DNA of 64,000 nucleotides, taken from Campanula takesimana. Lineage: Eukaryota > Streptophyta > Magnoliopsida > Asterales > Campanulaceae. The stretch covers positions 1,054,001-1,118,000 of the forward strand of contig JAOWBW010000380.1 in assembly GCA_026119855.1 (NCBI GenBank), written 5' to 3'. The notes under the pieces are model-generated. The model saw only the letters and a list, made by a program, of their open reading frames with translations, was not told where the DNA came from and made no database searches. How positions within the stretch are numbered: position 1 is the first letter of the stretch; every line of letters begins with the position of its first letter. Made by a program: the position numbers and the translations under genes. Of this stretch, positions 10,253-20,675 are shown piece after piece.

Positions 10253-11775
10253 TGTAAGTACCCTAATCTGAAATCGACCTACTTTAGAGGAATTCTTGGT
10301 ACCATTGAGGGATAAACCAATGGGCCAGGACCTCACTAAGATAAACCTGATATTCCAGGACTGAACTGGAATTAAACTTGGAAAAATCCAGAAGCTCGCC
10401 AAGTCGAGTCGTACGGATGGTTTGGGCGCATGAGGGGTTGAGCCGTACGGCTACTTTGGGCACCCTCAGCCTCTATAAATTGAACCCCATGCTGATCATT
10501 TCAGGGGGGGAGAAACAACATAAGAGAGATTACTCTGTCAAAATCACTACAGAAGTGTGAGAGGAGTGAAACAAAGAGTGAAATAGAGAAAGGAAGATTG
10601 GCTAAACCAAAATAGGTAAAGCCACCTTCTCCCCCTCCCTTCTCTTCATCTATAACTCTATTTTATCTTTAATCTTTGTTTAAGTTATGTTAATCTTTAT
10701 ATTACTTGCAAGACTTGTCCATTCAAGCACTTTTACATTACTTGCAAGACTTGTCCATTCAAGCAACTTTACATTTATGCAAGACTTGTCCATTCAAGCA
10801 AATATACATATATTACTCTATATATTTCTCTTGTCCAATCCATGAGATGATCCAAGGTGCCCTCCATGCCTTGTGTGGAAGAGGTTCAAACCTAGATGAT
10901 CATGGCTTGTTGATTTTCATTTACATTCTTGTCTAGTTGGAATGATGCTTTTGTTGGCAATAATGATCATTTGGATGATAAAGCCTCCATCTTTATCATC
11001 CAATATTGATCTAGCTCTAAAGTCCCCTTTGGGGCCATAAAGATTCAATCTTTATGTGTTGATGTGACTCTTTGAAGGTTACTAAGCCATAAAAATGCCA
11101 TCTTGGGGATAAAGTTTCAATCTTTAATCACCAAATGGTCAATTTTGGCCCAAGGGGCATGTTCATCAACTTTTCTCAATTTTCTCCCATGATTGCTTAT
11201 GATCACACCCAAATACTTGTTTTGGGGACTAAGTGATGATCATTTAGCATAGGAATGTTGTATTTAAATTTATAAAGTGTTTTAAACAAACTGGAATCAA
11301 AACAGTTCTATCCAGTTTCAACAGAATGTTCTGTTTCTGCTCTGAAACTGGACTGTTCTTGACTGAACTGTAAAATCCCAGGAAATGGCCTGTACATTCG
11401 TACGGCTATGTTGGGAACAGGGGGCAAAATGTCTGTTTTGCCCTCTAATCCCTATTTTCTTGATAAACAGACCCTTTCAGTTAAGTTTTTCCAAATAAAA
11501 CCAATAACAGAAAATTTTCCGTTAAACACACACACACACATGCACATTTTCAAACTAACAAGGGAGACTCGGTTCTTTCCGAGGCATTTTGGGTGAACCG
11601 CAAATATGTTCTTCCCAAAGTGTAACCTGACCTCCGAACTCACCTTCTCTAACCATTTTCATTTGCTGGGTTTAAATTAACAAATGTGGCGACTCCGTTA
11701 CTTTTTCGTTAGGAAAGTAAACCGTGTTTGGTATTTCGCCTTTGAAACTTGTTGTTTTGGGGCGGGATCCTTACA
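10253..11775 (+). repeat. 5' LTR of Tat-2
   Basis: Runs from TGTAAGTACCC to GGATCCTTACA. A TATA box (CTATAAAT, 10473-10480) is preceded at 10407-10452 by CGTACGG words including the perfect palindrome AGCCGTACGGCT (10441-10452). A second CGTACGGCT lies near 11399, and GTGGCGACTCCG at 11686-11697 repeats the primer-site core inside the LTR. A (CA)n run lies at about 11527-11540. TTGTCCATTCAAGCA occurs three times between 10718 and 10800. Confidence 0.95.
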
Positions 11776-11776
11776 G

Positions 11777-11796
11777 GTGCGACTCCGCTGGGGAAA
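11777..11796 (+). other. primer-binding site of Tat-2
   Basis: GTGCGACTCCGCTGGGGA follows the LTR end at 11775. Compare TGGCGACTCTGCTGGGGA in Tat-3. I recall this type as matching an arginine tRNA in Ogre/Tat elements, but the tRNA identity was not checked. Confidence 0.85.
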
Positions 11797-12568
11797 AGAG
11801 TGCTTACGAACTTCTCTTTAGAAGCTTTGGAAGCATGGGTCAAACTCCCGTCTCCGTTAGTTAACTTTGTGCATGATTGTGTGTTTTTGTTGTTTCTGTT
11901 TGAACTGTTTTGAGTGCATACGTTCTGGAAATGCAATAAATTGGAGCATGATGATCAGAAGTTGGAGAAACTGAGATAAAATCTCAACCCTCTTGCGATG
12001 CACTAGACCTTAGGATCATTTCTTTCGGTCGGTGGAAGCCGCTTGCCCTATAGGACCCTCGCCCGGGATAGTCCGTCCTTGGAAGTGTGCAGTACAGGTG
12101 AAAAACGAGGGGTCTATAGACATTGTGATGGCCTCCACTGATCCAGGATTTAGAATAGTCGCGAAAAAGAAGAGAAATCTTTTCCAACCAACTAGGGTCA
12201 GGGACTTGTCCCGAATAGAGCAGGATTTTGCGTTAAAAGTTGATGTATGTTGTTAAACTGTGTTCTAACCTTTGTCCGTGTGAATAAACATCCTTTGTTT
12301 TTCTTAAGAAAAATAAGAGAAAGAAATGAATTCATCGAAATGCATGGCTTGAGTCCATCCCCTAAACTTCGAGTCAAACATCCTCTCCTCGAGTCAAACA
12401 CCATCCTCTCCTTGGGTCCATCCCCTAAACTTCAAGTCAAACACCATCCTCCCCTTGAGTCAAAGATTCGTGTGTGTCGGGTTTCTCTTACCCTAAAAAC
12501 ATGGCTCTTTCATGAGTCCCCTCGAAGTACTCTCATGGTTCATTAAACCTCATGTGTCATAGGAAGAA
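11797..12568 (+). other. Tat-2 leader before gag
   Basis: No convincing coding sequence. The passage around 12100-12200 (ACAGGTGAAAAACG and TCCAGGATTT) is similar to 41590-41645 in Tat-3, so part of the leader is conserved between the two elements. A short tandem duplication with ATCCCCTAAACTTC words lies at about 12348-12467. Confidence 0.6.
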
Positions 12569-13356
12569 ATGGAAACCCAGGCCCAAACAGCCGAGCAAGA
12601 CATCAGATTGGACACCCAGTCCCTTTTGGAAGGGAGAGTCAAGCTTTTGGAAAAAATGGTCGGCACGATGAGGGACCAACTCCAGAAGTCCGAAGCTACC
12701 CGTAATGAGGCAATCAACATAGTCCAACAGCTTCGTGAGGAGATCGAGGAAATCCTTCACGAGAAAGTTGAGGAGCTGTGGGAAATAGGAGGACGGAGCT
12801 CAGAAGAGACATCGGGGAGAGGTACGACCGTCAGTACGAACTTTTGTATAGCCGAGCAGAGCTGACTGATAAGATGGAAAGGGTAAACTCGAGAAACACC
12901 CGAGAATGCCTTCATGAGATTGTAAAGGCAATTGAGGAAATCATAAAGTCCTTAGGAAAGTCATCACCTCTCAGAAGCGCCTCCAACAGTTTTGCCCAAA
13001 GCAGGCAAGTGCCCCGCGACCAACTCAGGCCTGTTTCAGCCTCCCACAGGAATCCCGTAAGTCCCGTTGGTGCCTTCCACCGACAAGGCAAAGAAGCCCA
13101 CTATAAATGGTTTCATGAGCTAGGAATGCCAAGAGACCAAATGTTGGAGCGTTTGCTCAAAATCAAGAAGATTGAACTGCTTAGCCGGCACGTGATATGG
13201 ACAGAACCACCCGCGGCACGCCGGGATCAGAACATACATTGCAAATACCACCAGAGCCCGGGCCACTCAACAGACGGTTGCCTAACCCTGAGGAATCATA
13301 TCCAAGGCCTCATTGATGAAGGGATCATCACGAAGCAAGGCAATGAGTGGGTGTGA
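12569..13356 (+). pseudogene. Tat-2 gag-like protein with CHHC zinc knuckle
   Basis: The first part (12569 to about 12785) is strongly coiled-coil in character (EKMVGTMRDQLQKSEATRNE). The reading then continues in a different frame to 13356, so a frameshift lies near 12785. The C-terminal part ends with CKYHQSPGHSTDGC (13240-13281), spaced CX2HX4HX4C: the retroviral knuckle spacing with histidine in place of the second cysteine. Following LRNHIQGLIDEG matches the Tat gag proteins at 42456 and 24598. It likely packages RNA; there is no pol behind it. Remote family identity rests on the shared C-terminal motif. Confidence 0.75.
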
Positions 13357-14208
13357 AATCGGAAAAGGAAGAAGGAAGGAAGGAAGATGGTTAGGAGTGG
13401 TCCGGTCTCGTAGGTTCTAGAGAGTCTTTCAAAAGTCCGTTGTGGACAATGTTTTATTATTACTTTCCCTAAAAACCCTACATGGTAAGTTTGACTAGTC
13501 ATGGTTTAGTCAGTTAATAGTCGAGTCAGTCCCTTGAGTCTGTAAAAAAAAATCAAGTTGCTCCTCATTAATGAAGCAAGCTATTTCTCTATTCTTACTA
13601 GACTTGAGACATTATTTGAAAAATGTTTTAACTCTTGAAATCACTTTGGTTAGCACTAATAAGTAATTGCTACATCCCTAAGATGATGAATTGACTCCTT
13701 AATGCATGATAGTCAATAACGATTCATCAAGAATGAACGGGCCAAGTACAGATAGTCAATGCAAAAATAAGCAACTAATTTTAACGATAATGGATGAGGT
13801 GATAAATTGGCATAAAGATAACACCAATGGCAAGGTCTTTCCCCTTCATACACTATACCCCGATGAAATTCCAAAGGACCACAAAATGCCCCAGCCGTGG
13901 CAAGAAAAGGCCAAGATGACGAAGTTTCGCCCCAAGTACCATCCACGAAAGGCACCCCGAGATGATATAAAAAAAATAGAAAAAAGAAGTGAATACGAGG
14001 ACAAAGTCCACCAAAGGGTCCACCCCAAAAAGGGCTCTTAAAAAAAAAAAAAAAAAAAAAGGGGGGGGGGGTGGGCCACACCGAAAGAAGGATCGCCCCA
14101 GAGGGCACGCTCCAAGAAAATTCACCACAAAGTGGAAAGGTATTCATCGACAAGGCAACAATACCCTGGTAAGGATATGCCAATCCATAGAAAAGACAGT
14201 CCAAGGCC
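13357..14208 (+). other. Tat-2 non-coding interval with A/G homopolymers
   Basis: No supported gene; a 111-residue frame at 13706-14041 has no recognisable domain. From about 14040 there is a run of about 20 A followed by about 10 G (to 14070), a purine tract resembling a polypurine primer. Confidence 0.5.
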
Positions 14209-14256
14209 GAACTACGACGACCTGAGCTCCTCAAAATGAGGGGAACGTAGGCAACC
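14209..14256 (+). other. CTACG/CGTAG hairpin, Tat-2 copy 1
   Basis: GAACTACG, then GACCTGAGCTCC, then GAACGTAGGCAACC. The outer CTACG and CGTAG arms pair, and an inner CCTC/GAGG stem closes a short loop. It is one of 12 related copies in the window. Confidence 0.7.
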
Positions 14257-15316
14257 TTCGGGTCCGGTCACAACAAGAAAGAGGATTACCAAGCCATGGC
14301 CTTCCCAGAATAGCCACATGCCTCTCCTTTGGTCTCATTGATGACCAATTCCCCCAGACAAAAGCCGATACCCAAACACGTCCCGACTTTGCCATTGGTC
14401 AGATCTTGATCTCGGTTGGTCACAACATGAATTCTCGTTAAAGTTAATTGCTTGTGACGGTATTGACTTAATGAACACGGCCCGTTCAAAGCAATCACTT
14501 TAATAATGCTAGCTAATAGAGATTCCAAATGTCTTGACAAGTCTTCTCTTCTACATCATAGGAAAGAGCCAAACACTAAAATTGCTGTCCATAGGCTTCT
14601 TTCCGTACAAAAGGGACTCACTCCCGCAAAAATGCCTATGACTGTTTTCCATGTGTCTAGGTTGCTCAAGTCCGTGTCACGAGTCGATCGGATCACTCCT
14701 AGGAAAGAAAAGTCAGACTGTTGGTAACAGGAAGGGTCGAGTCACCCTCGTAAGGATTGTCTCTCAAAAGGACTGGGGCTGGAGGAGGTACGCGAGAACG
14801 AAACGCTCTGTGGAGAAAAGGAGACAGGGGCTTAGGGATCCATTTTCAGCCGATGATGAAATGGGGCTAGCAAGCCACCGTGGAATAACGAGAGGATTCG
14901 TGAGGAGTCATGTTTGGGGCAAGTCTAGGTCCCGGTCCACAATACTTCCCCCCGAAAAAAGTCTGTTCGAATCTCAAAATTGTGGTCAAAAGGGTCAACG
15001 GGCTAATGCTCTGTTTCCCTTAAATTCTTTATGTCAACATCCTCTGCCAGTTGATTTTACCGCGAGTGAAACTCATTTTCTCTTGTGCCAAAAGCGTGTC
15101 CGATATGTGCCAAAATCCAGACAAAAGCCGATACCCAGACATATCCCGGGAATTCCCGACAGTCCAAAAACGACCACAAAGTCCTCTCAAGGCCCAAGCT
15201 ATGCATAAAAGATGAATTTACAAAACAAAGCTTTTCAAAAGACAATGAGTTTTTTATACACATCGTTCTTAAAATGCAACAAGAAAGAAAGGAAAATTGT
15301 TTAACATAGGTACATC
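14257..15316. other. Tat-2 interval between hairpin and PMD gene
   Basis: No recognised gene. The word AGACAAAAGCCGATACCCA occurs near 14356 and again near 15120. Overlapping frames at 14506-15208 show no domain and are probably accidental. It holds the region beyond the PMD gene's stop. Confidence 0.5.
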
Positions 15317-18105
15317 CTAGTCTGAGTCTGGATAAGGGTCCTCGGGAGGAAGAAAAACCTGATCTAAAGGAGCCAGAGGGTGAGGCTGATACTGGCTGGG
15401 GTCAAAGAAGAAAAGAGATTCCGCCACACTCGAGCCTTCACCCGAAGAAGACTGACCTGAAAAAAAGGAAGAAGGAATCTGGGAAGGAGGACCCGGATGT
15501 CTGGCCGGTACAGGGTCCACACGCTCCAAGGCCAAATGGGCGAATGGATCCGGGGCCATCTCGTGAGTGCCAGAATCCCGGAAAGAGTCCTGAAAAGAGG
15601 CCAAGTCAGCAGCACCCAGGGAATGGCGCCGCACATAGGAGGGAGGAAACTCTACGCTCAAAGCCTGCCTACGAGGTCTCTCCTCAACGCCCACTGAGTG
15701 CCGACCAGTCGCAAAGCTGTATTCGGTCCGAGGTCCTTTGGAAGAGCGACCTACGAACCTCTTGAGCCACCTTTTGGCCCGTTTCATAAGCGAAGGTCTC
15801 CCCAACAAAGCACGTGCGGCCACCTGCACACAGAAATGGAGATGCTCAATGAATGGAAAATAACAGTGTGAAAATAATATGAGAAAAGTGAGTGGGACGC
15901 ATACCACACCCTCGGGAACATCTGCAGGTGGGGCCCCCTCTCCCTCAAGGGAGGTCGCCACCATGTGAACATGGCGGTCTGAAAAGAAATAAGTGTAGTC
16001 CTGCCACACCGGAGGGGCCACCCCAGAAGCCACCACCTGTGGCGATCTCAGTCTCCGAGCCACAAAACACCCATAAGGCTCGTCGGTGATGAAATGGGTC
16101 GCGGCCGCCCCCATCAGATATGGGTTGTCCCCTCGACCAGCCACGAACATGGTATCAGGCGGGTCCACCGGAGCCCTCTGCTGAAGTCTTAGCCCATGCT
16201 GCCATACGACCCTCTCCCCTAGGTAAAAAGCCTCTCCCCGAAAGCCCACCAACAACCTCCTCTCCCTGGTCACCCGGAGAGCCTCGCCCAAGTCAACACA
16301 AAGCTCTCCCCGGTTCTCATATCGCTCCCATAGAAACAAATTGAGCCCCCTGGGAATTGGGCCCCTCAACACTCCTCTGGCCTCGGGATAGCGGACGGTG
16401 AGCCTTCCTTTGGAACCCTTTTTCTCTCGGGCCTCCCTAGTCCAACAGACCACAGCTAGAAAGGTAACAACCGGGTCAACAGTTTGCCTCCAAGGATATT
16501 CCCCGAAAAGCTCATAATACCATGCCTGAAAAGAAAAAAAAAAGAAAAAAAAGGGGGTATTAGTAATGGGAAAGACGGAAAAGAAGAATGAGAAGGAGAA
16601 AACAGAAAACGGGAAATATACCTCCAAAACAAACTGGAAGCAGGCCAGGGACTGGCTCGCCTTCCGGCTGAATTTGTCGAGTTCCATATATAGCTCGGCC
16701 AACCCAGCCTCTCCCCATGCAATGTTCCGAATGGTCTCGGGAGTGGTCAAAGAACCCAATAGGGGGAACATGCATGTGGTGTCGGCATTGGCAAAGATGG
16801 TGTTACCCAAGAGAAGCCATATATAAGCTCGTCCGAGCTTCTCAGCAGAAAACCGACCTGCTATATACCCCGGGATCATATCCCGAATGGCCCGATCCAC
16901 CTCCTGAACCAGGATGCCCAAGCCCTTAGCGGGGCCCGAGAAACCAATGAGCGCCTCGATGTCCGCAGCAGTGAGCCTATCGGACCAAAGGACTGCCCGC
17001 CCATCAAAAGAAAGCCCAGTGATGGCAGCAAAGTCTGCAGGAGTCACGGTCACTTCTCCCCAGGTCAGATGGAAGGTGTGGGTCGTATCCCACCAGTATT
17101 CTCCCAAGGCAGTAATGAGCCCAGGGCTCCTGTTGGTGTTAACCAAACGACCCACCACCTCGATAAACGGCACTAGGCCAGTACACTCCACCCACTCTCG
17201 CGGACCGGGCCCATCACCCACAGCAGCGGGCATAGCCTCCCACCCAGAAAAGCAAATGTCTGGAGACCCCCGAGATTTGGGCTCGCCATCCTGCAGGTAA
17301 ACACAGCAAAGGTATGAATAACACAATTTTAAGATGCCGATGCGTATGGTAAATGGATATGATGAATGAATCATACAAATAAATGTGATTTTCCCCTTTT
17401 AAACTGCGTTGGGCATTTAAGGGTGTGTGGCTTATGAAACGGATGTGTGAGGTTTTGTTCAAAAGGATTTCCCCATATCCCCAAAGAACGAAATCCGTCC
17501 CCATTTTAAGACTAAGCATCCCGAACATGCAATGACTTATCCTAGGAAATGCTAGCATGCACTTGAATGTGTCAAAATGACTAGTCGAACCTAAGGTACA
17601 AGTCCTTTATGCACAAAATTACGGGCAATATACTTTGACTTTGAAAAGTATAGCTAGGCGTGACCCATTGAGAAAACGAACACATTCCCACAATCTTGAC
17701 AATCCCAATTCCATCATGATGGTACCAATTTCACGCAATGCACCAAGAAGCACAAAATGCCCAAATTGCATAAACACGAACCCTAGGACTAGGAGGGTGC
17801 ACAAATTGGACAAAGATCGAGTGGGAAAGAAGACTTACCACTCGGTCATGGCATAAATGAGCATTAGGGGACTTGTAGAACCCCGCTTCCACTTCATTAA
17901 GGGCGATGGTGTAGCCCCAAAAATTTCGGACCATGTCGAGCCGTCTGTCCGCCCCTCTCGGGTAGCCCCTTCGCGCTCGAGCATCCATAAGTGAATCTTG
18001 AATAATTCGGAGAACGAAATCCAGAGAATTTTGATGATTTTCCCTCTCGAAATCGCCTCTCTCTCTAGGATTTTCGGCTTGGATTTTGAAAAATACAGCA
18101 ACCAT
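15317..18105 (-). CDS. plant mobile domain (PMD) protein, four exons, antisense in Tat-2
   Basis: Exons read on the minus strand: 18105-17839, 17290-16622, 16525-15905 and 15823-15317, joined by GT...AG introns of 548, 96 and 81 bases, all in phase 0. The last two introns are multiples of three without stops, so the sequence looks open through them. The spliced product is about 687 residues with no stop or frameshift. The canonical PMD start is visible (WWDTTHTFHLTWGE near residue 155, then TVTPADFAAITGL), followed by conserved WGEAGLAELYMELD; the C-terminus is basic (KRAKRWLKRF) then Pro/Ser-rich. The start is uncertain: a second ATG at 17988 (MDARARRG) is also plausible. PMD proteins include MAIN/MAIL1, needed for transposon silencing, and many copies ride in transposons; the function here is unknown. 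It is antisense to the host element, between gag and the 3' arrays. Confidence 0.82.
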
Positions 18106-18485
18106 CCGTATGGCTGCTGTTTTGAAAAAGAAGGAGACGCCTTCCTAAGCCGTATGGCTGGTTTGGGCGAGAAAGAATCTCAGCCCACAATTTACATTCT
18201 GGCCCCTGACGCCTTGAACATGGTTCCCCCTAGGTTTCCGAAATAGAACTTAGGCCCCCACCCTTTGGAAAGTGTCTAAAACGCCCCTGTTGGCACATGC
18301 AATTTGCTTTGAACCTAGAAAATTAATTAGGTTCCCACTGAAAATGTGACCAGGCAGTCCATAGATGGGCGTAAGACCAGCTTTGCTGAAATTAACCCGG
18401 CCATACTTTGTAAGCCCAGGTTAAGAATGTGATTTAGCCCGGCCGTACTTCGTAAGTCCAGGTTAACAGGTTAAAAATATGAAAA
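18106..18485. other. upstream region of the PMD gene
   Basis: No gene. It holds CCGTATGGCT at about 18106 and AGCCGTATGGCT at about 18149, one base from the palindrome in the Tat-2 LTR promoter. CCGGCCATACTTTGTAAGCCC and its near copy at about 18440 open the tandem-repeat zone. Confidence 0.5.
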
Positions 18486-19372
18486 GAAAATTGGACGTCC
18501 CTGACGTAAGCCCAGTTAAAAATTGACCAAAAGAGAGTCAAAGCCCGACTTTGACTCATCGAGAGTCAAATTTAATGCCCAAGAAAATTGGCTGTCCCTG
18601 ACGTAAGCCCAGTTAAAAATTGACCACAAGAGAGTCAAAGCCCGACTTTGACTCATCGAGAGTGAAATTGAATGTCCAAGAAAATTGGCCGTCCCTGACG
18701 TAAGCCCAGTTAAAAAATGACCAAAAGAGAGTCAAAGCCCGACTTTGACTCATCGAGAGTCAAATTGAATGTCCAAGAAAATTGGCCGTCCCTGACGTAA
18801 GCCCAATTAAAAATTATTTGATTGACCAAAAGAGAGTCAAACCACAACTTTGACTCATTGAGAGTCAAATTTAATGCCCATGACATTGGCCGTCCCTGAC
18901 GTAAGCCCAGTTAAAAATTGACCAAAAGAGAGTCAAAGCCCGACTTTAACTCATCGAGAGTCAAATTGAAAATCCAAGAAAATTGGCCGTCCCTAACGTA
19001 AATCCAGTTAAAAATTGACCAAAAGAGAGTCAAAGACCGACTTTGACTCATCGAGAGTCAAATTGAATGTCCAAGAAAATTGGCCGTCCCTGACGTAAGC
19101 CCAATTAAAAATTATTTGATTGACCAAAAGAGAGTCAAACCACAACTTTGACTCATTGAGAGTCAAATTTAATGCCCATGACATTGGCCGTCCCTGACGT
19201 AAGCCCAGTTAAAAATTATTTGATTGACCAAAAGAGAGTCAAATCCCGACTTCAACCAAATGAGTGTCGAGAAAATCCCTCCGGTTGACCAAAGGAAAGC
19301 CAAGCCACAACTTTGACTCATTGAGAGTCAAATTTAATGCCCATGACATTGGCCATCCCTGACGTAAGCCCA
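18486..19372 (+). repeat. Tat-2 tandem array 1 (units of about 98-115 bp)
   Basis: About nine units, each with GTCCCTGACGTAAGCCCA, then TTGACCAAAAGAGAGTCAAA and ACTTTGACTCATCGAGAGTC. Each unit contains GACTTTGACTCATCGAGAGTC with related GAGTCAAA words in inverted order, so each could fold. Unit length varies through small insertions. Confidence 0.9.
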
Positions 19373-19375
19373 GCA

Positions 19376-20095
19376 AAGATGAGAATCAGGTCCCCCGAGC
19401 GACCGTTGTGAAACGAAGATTAGGTCCCCCGAGCGACCGTCTTGAGATAAGAGTTAGGTCCCCCGAGCGACCGTTTTGAAATAAGTATTAGGTCCCCCGA
19501 GCGACCGTTGTGAGATAAAATTAGGTCCCCCAAGTGACCGCCTTGAGATAAAAGTTAGGTCCCCCGAGTGACCGCCTTGAGATAAAAGTTAGGTCCCCCG
19601 AGTGACCGCCTTGAGATAAAAGTTAGGTCCCCCGAGCGACCGTTGTGAAATGAGAGTTAGGTCCCCCGAGCGACCGCTTTGAAATAAAGATATTAGGTCC
19701 CCCGAGCGACCATTGTGAGATAAAATTAGGTCCCCCGAGTGACCGCCTTGAGATAAAAGTTAGGTCCCCCGAGTGACCGCCTTGAGATAAAAGTTAGGTC
19801 CCCCGAGTGACCGCCCTGAAATGAAAACTAGGTCCCCCGAGCGACCGTTGTGAAATGAGAGTTAGGTCCCCCGAGCGACCGCTTTGACATAAAAGTTAGG
19901 TCCCCCCGAGTGACCGCCTTGAGATAAAAGTTAGGTCCCCCGAGCGACCATTGTGAAATGAAAATTAGGTCCCCCGAGCGACCGTCTTGAGATGAGAGTT
20001 AGGTCCCTCGAGCGACCATTTTGAAATTAGAATTAGGTCCCCCCGAGTGGCCCCATAGAAAGCAAAATCTAGGCCCCCCCGGATGGCCCATCTTG
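19376..20095 (+). repeat. Tat-2 tandem array 2 (units of about 32-35 bp)
   Basis: About 21 units of TTAGGTCCCCCGAGCGACCG with a spacer such as TTGAGATAAAAG. It directly abuts array 1 and is GC-rich, unlike it. The last two units are degraded. Confidence 0.92.
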
Positions 20096-20129
20096 AGAAA
20101 AGAAAAAGAAAAGGGCAGTCCTTGACGTA

Positions 20130-20350
20130 AGCCCATGATTAACCTTGCCTTTGACCAAATGAGTGTCACGCCCGAACCTTGCCTCTGACCGAACGAGTGT
20201 CACGCCCAAGTCTTTGCCTCTGACCAAATGAGTGTCATGCCCGAGTCTTCGACTCTGACCAAGTAAATGTCATGCCCGAGTCCCCGCCTCTGACCAAGTG
20301 AGTGTCATGCCCGAGTCCCCGCCTCTGACCAAAGGAGAGTCACGCCCGTT
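20130..20350 (+). repeat. Tat-2 tandem array 3 (units of about 37 bp)
   Basis: About six units with CCTCTGACCAAATGAGTGTC and ACGCCCGAGTC. It is a third, unrelated array in the same 3' region. Confidence 0.85.
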
Positions 20351-20516
20351 CCTTAGGAAAGGATGAAAAATATCCACCTAGGTCCCAAAGGTTTGAGACG
20401 CCAAGTTCTCCACCCGACCTTGAATGGTCACCCTTAGGCTTAAGACGCTAAGTTCTCCATTCGACCTCGACGGTCGCCTATAGGTTTGAGTAGCCTTAAA
20501 ATCTCTCACCCTTTTC

Positions 20517-20562
20517 GAACTATGATAGGCTTGATTCCCTCGAATAGGGGTACGTAGGAATC
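20517..20562 (+). other. CTACG/CGTAG hairpin, Tat-2 copy 2
   Basis: GAACTATG, then GATTCCCTCGAATAGGGG, then TACGTAGGAATCC. The inner stem is CCCT/AGGG. It lies 100 bases before the polypurine tract. Confidence 0.7.
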
Positions 20563-20663
20563 CTATACCACTAGGTCCAACCATAGAACAAATCGGCCAT
20601 GCCGTCCTCCCATCAGATTGGGATGCATTTATCGACAACCCCGCTTTCTTCAAAAGCGACGTT

Positions 20664-20675
20664 GCCGAGGGGCTC
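20664..20675 (+). other. polypurine tract of Tat-2
   Basis: GCCGAGGGGCTC immediately before the LTR start at 20676. Confidence 0.85.

Noticed and set aside
10085..10402. A 105-residue minus-strand frame, with a relative at 20613-20825
   Set aside because: It crosses the Tat-2 LTR boundary and its repeat exists only because the LTR is duplicated.
13713..14234. A 173-residue minus-strand frame with a poly-Phe stretch
   Set aside because: It runs through the A/G homopolymer tract; low complexity and no domain.
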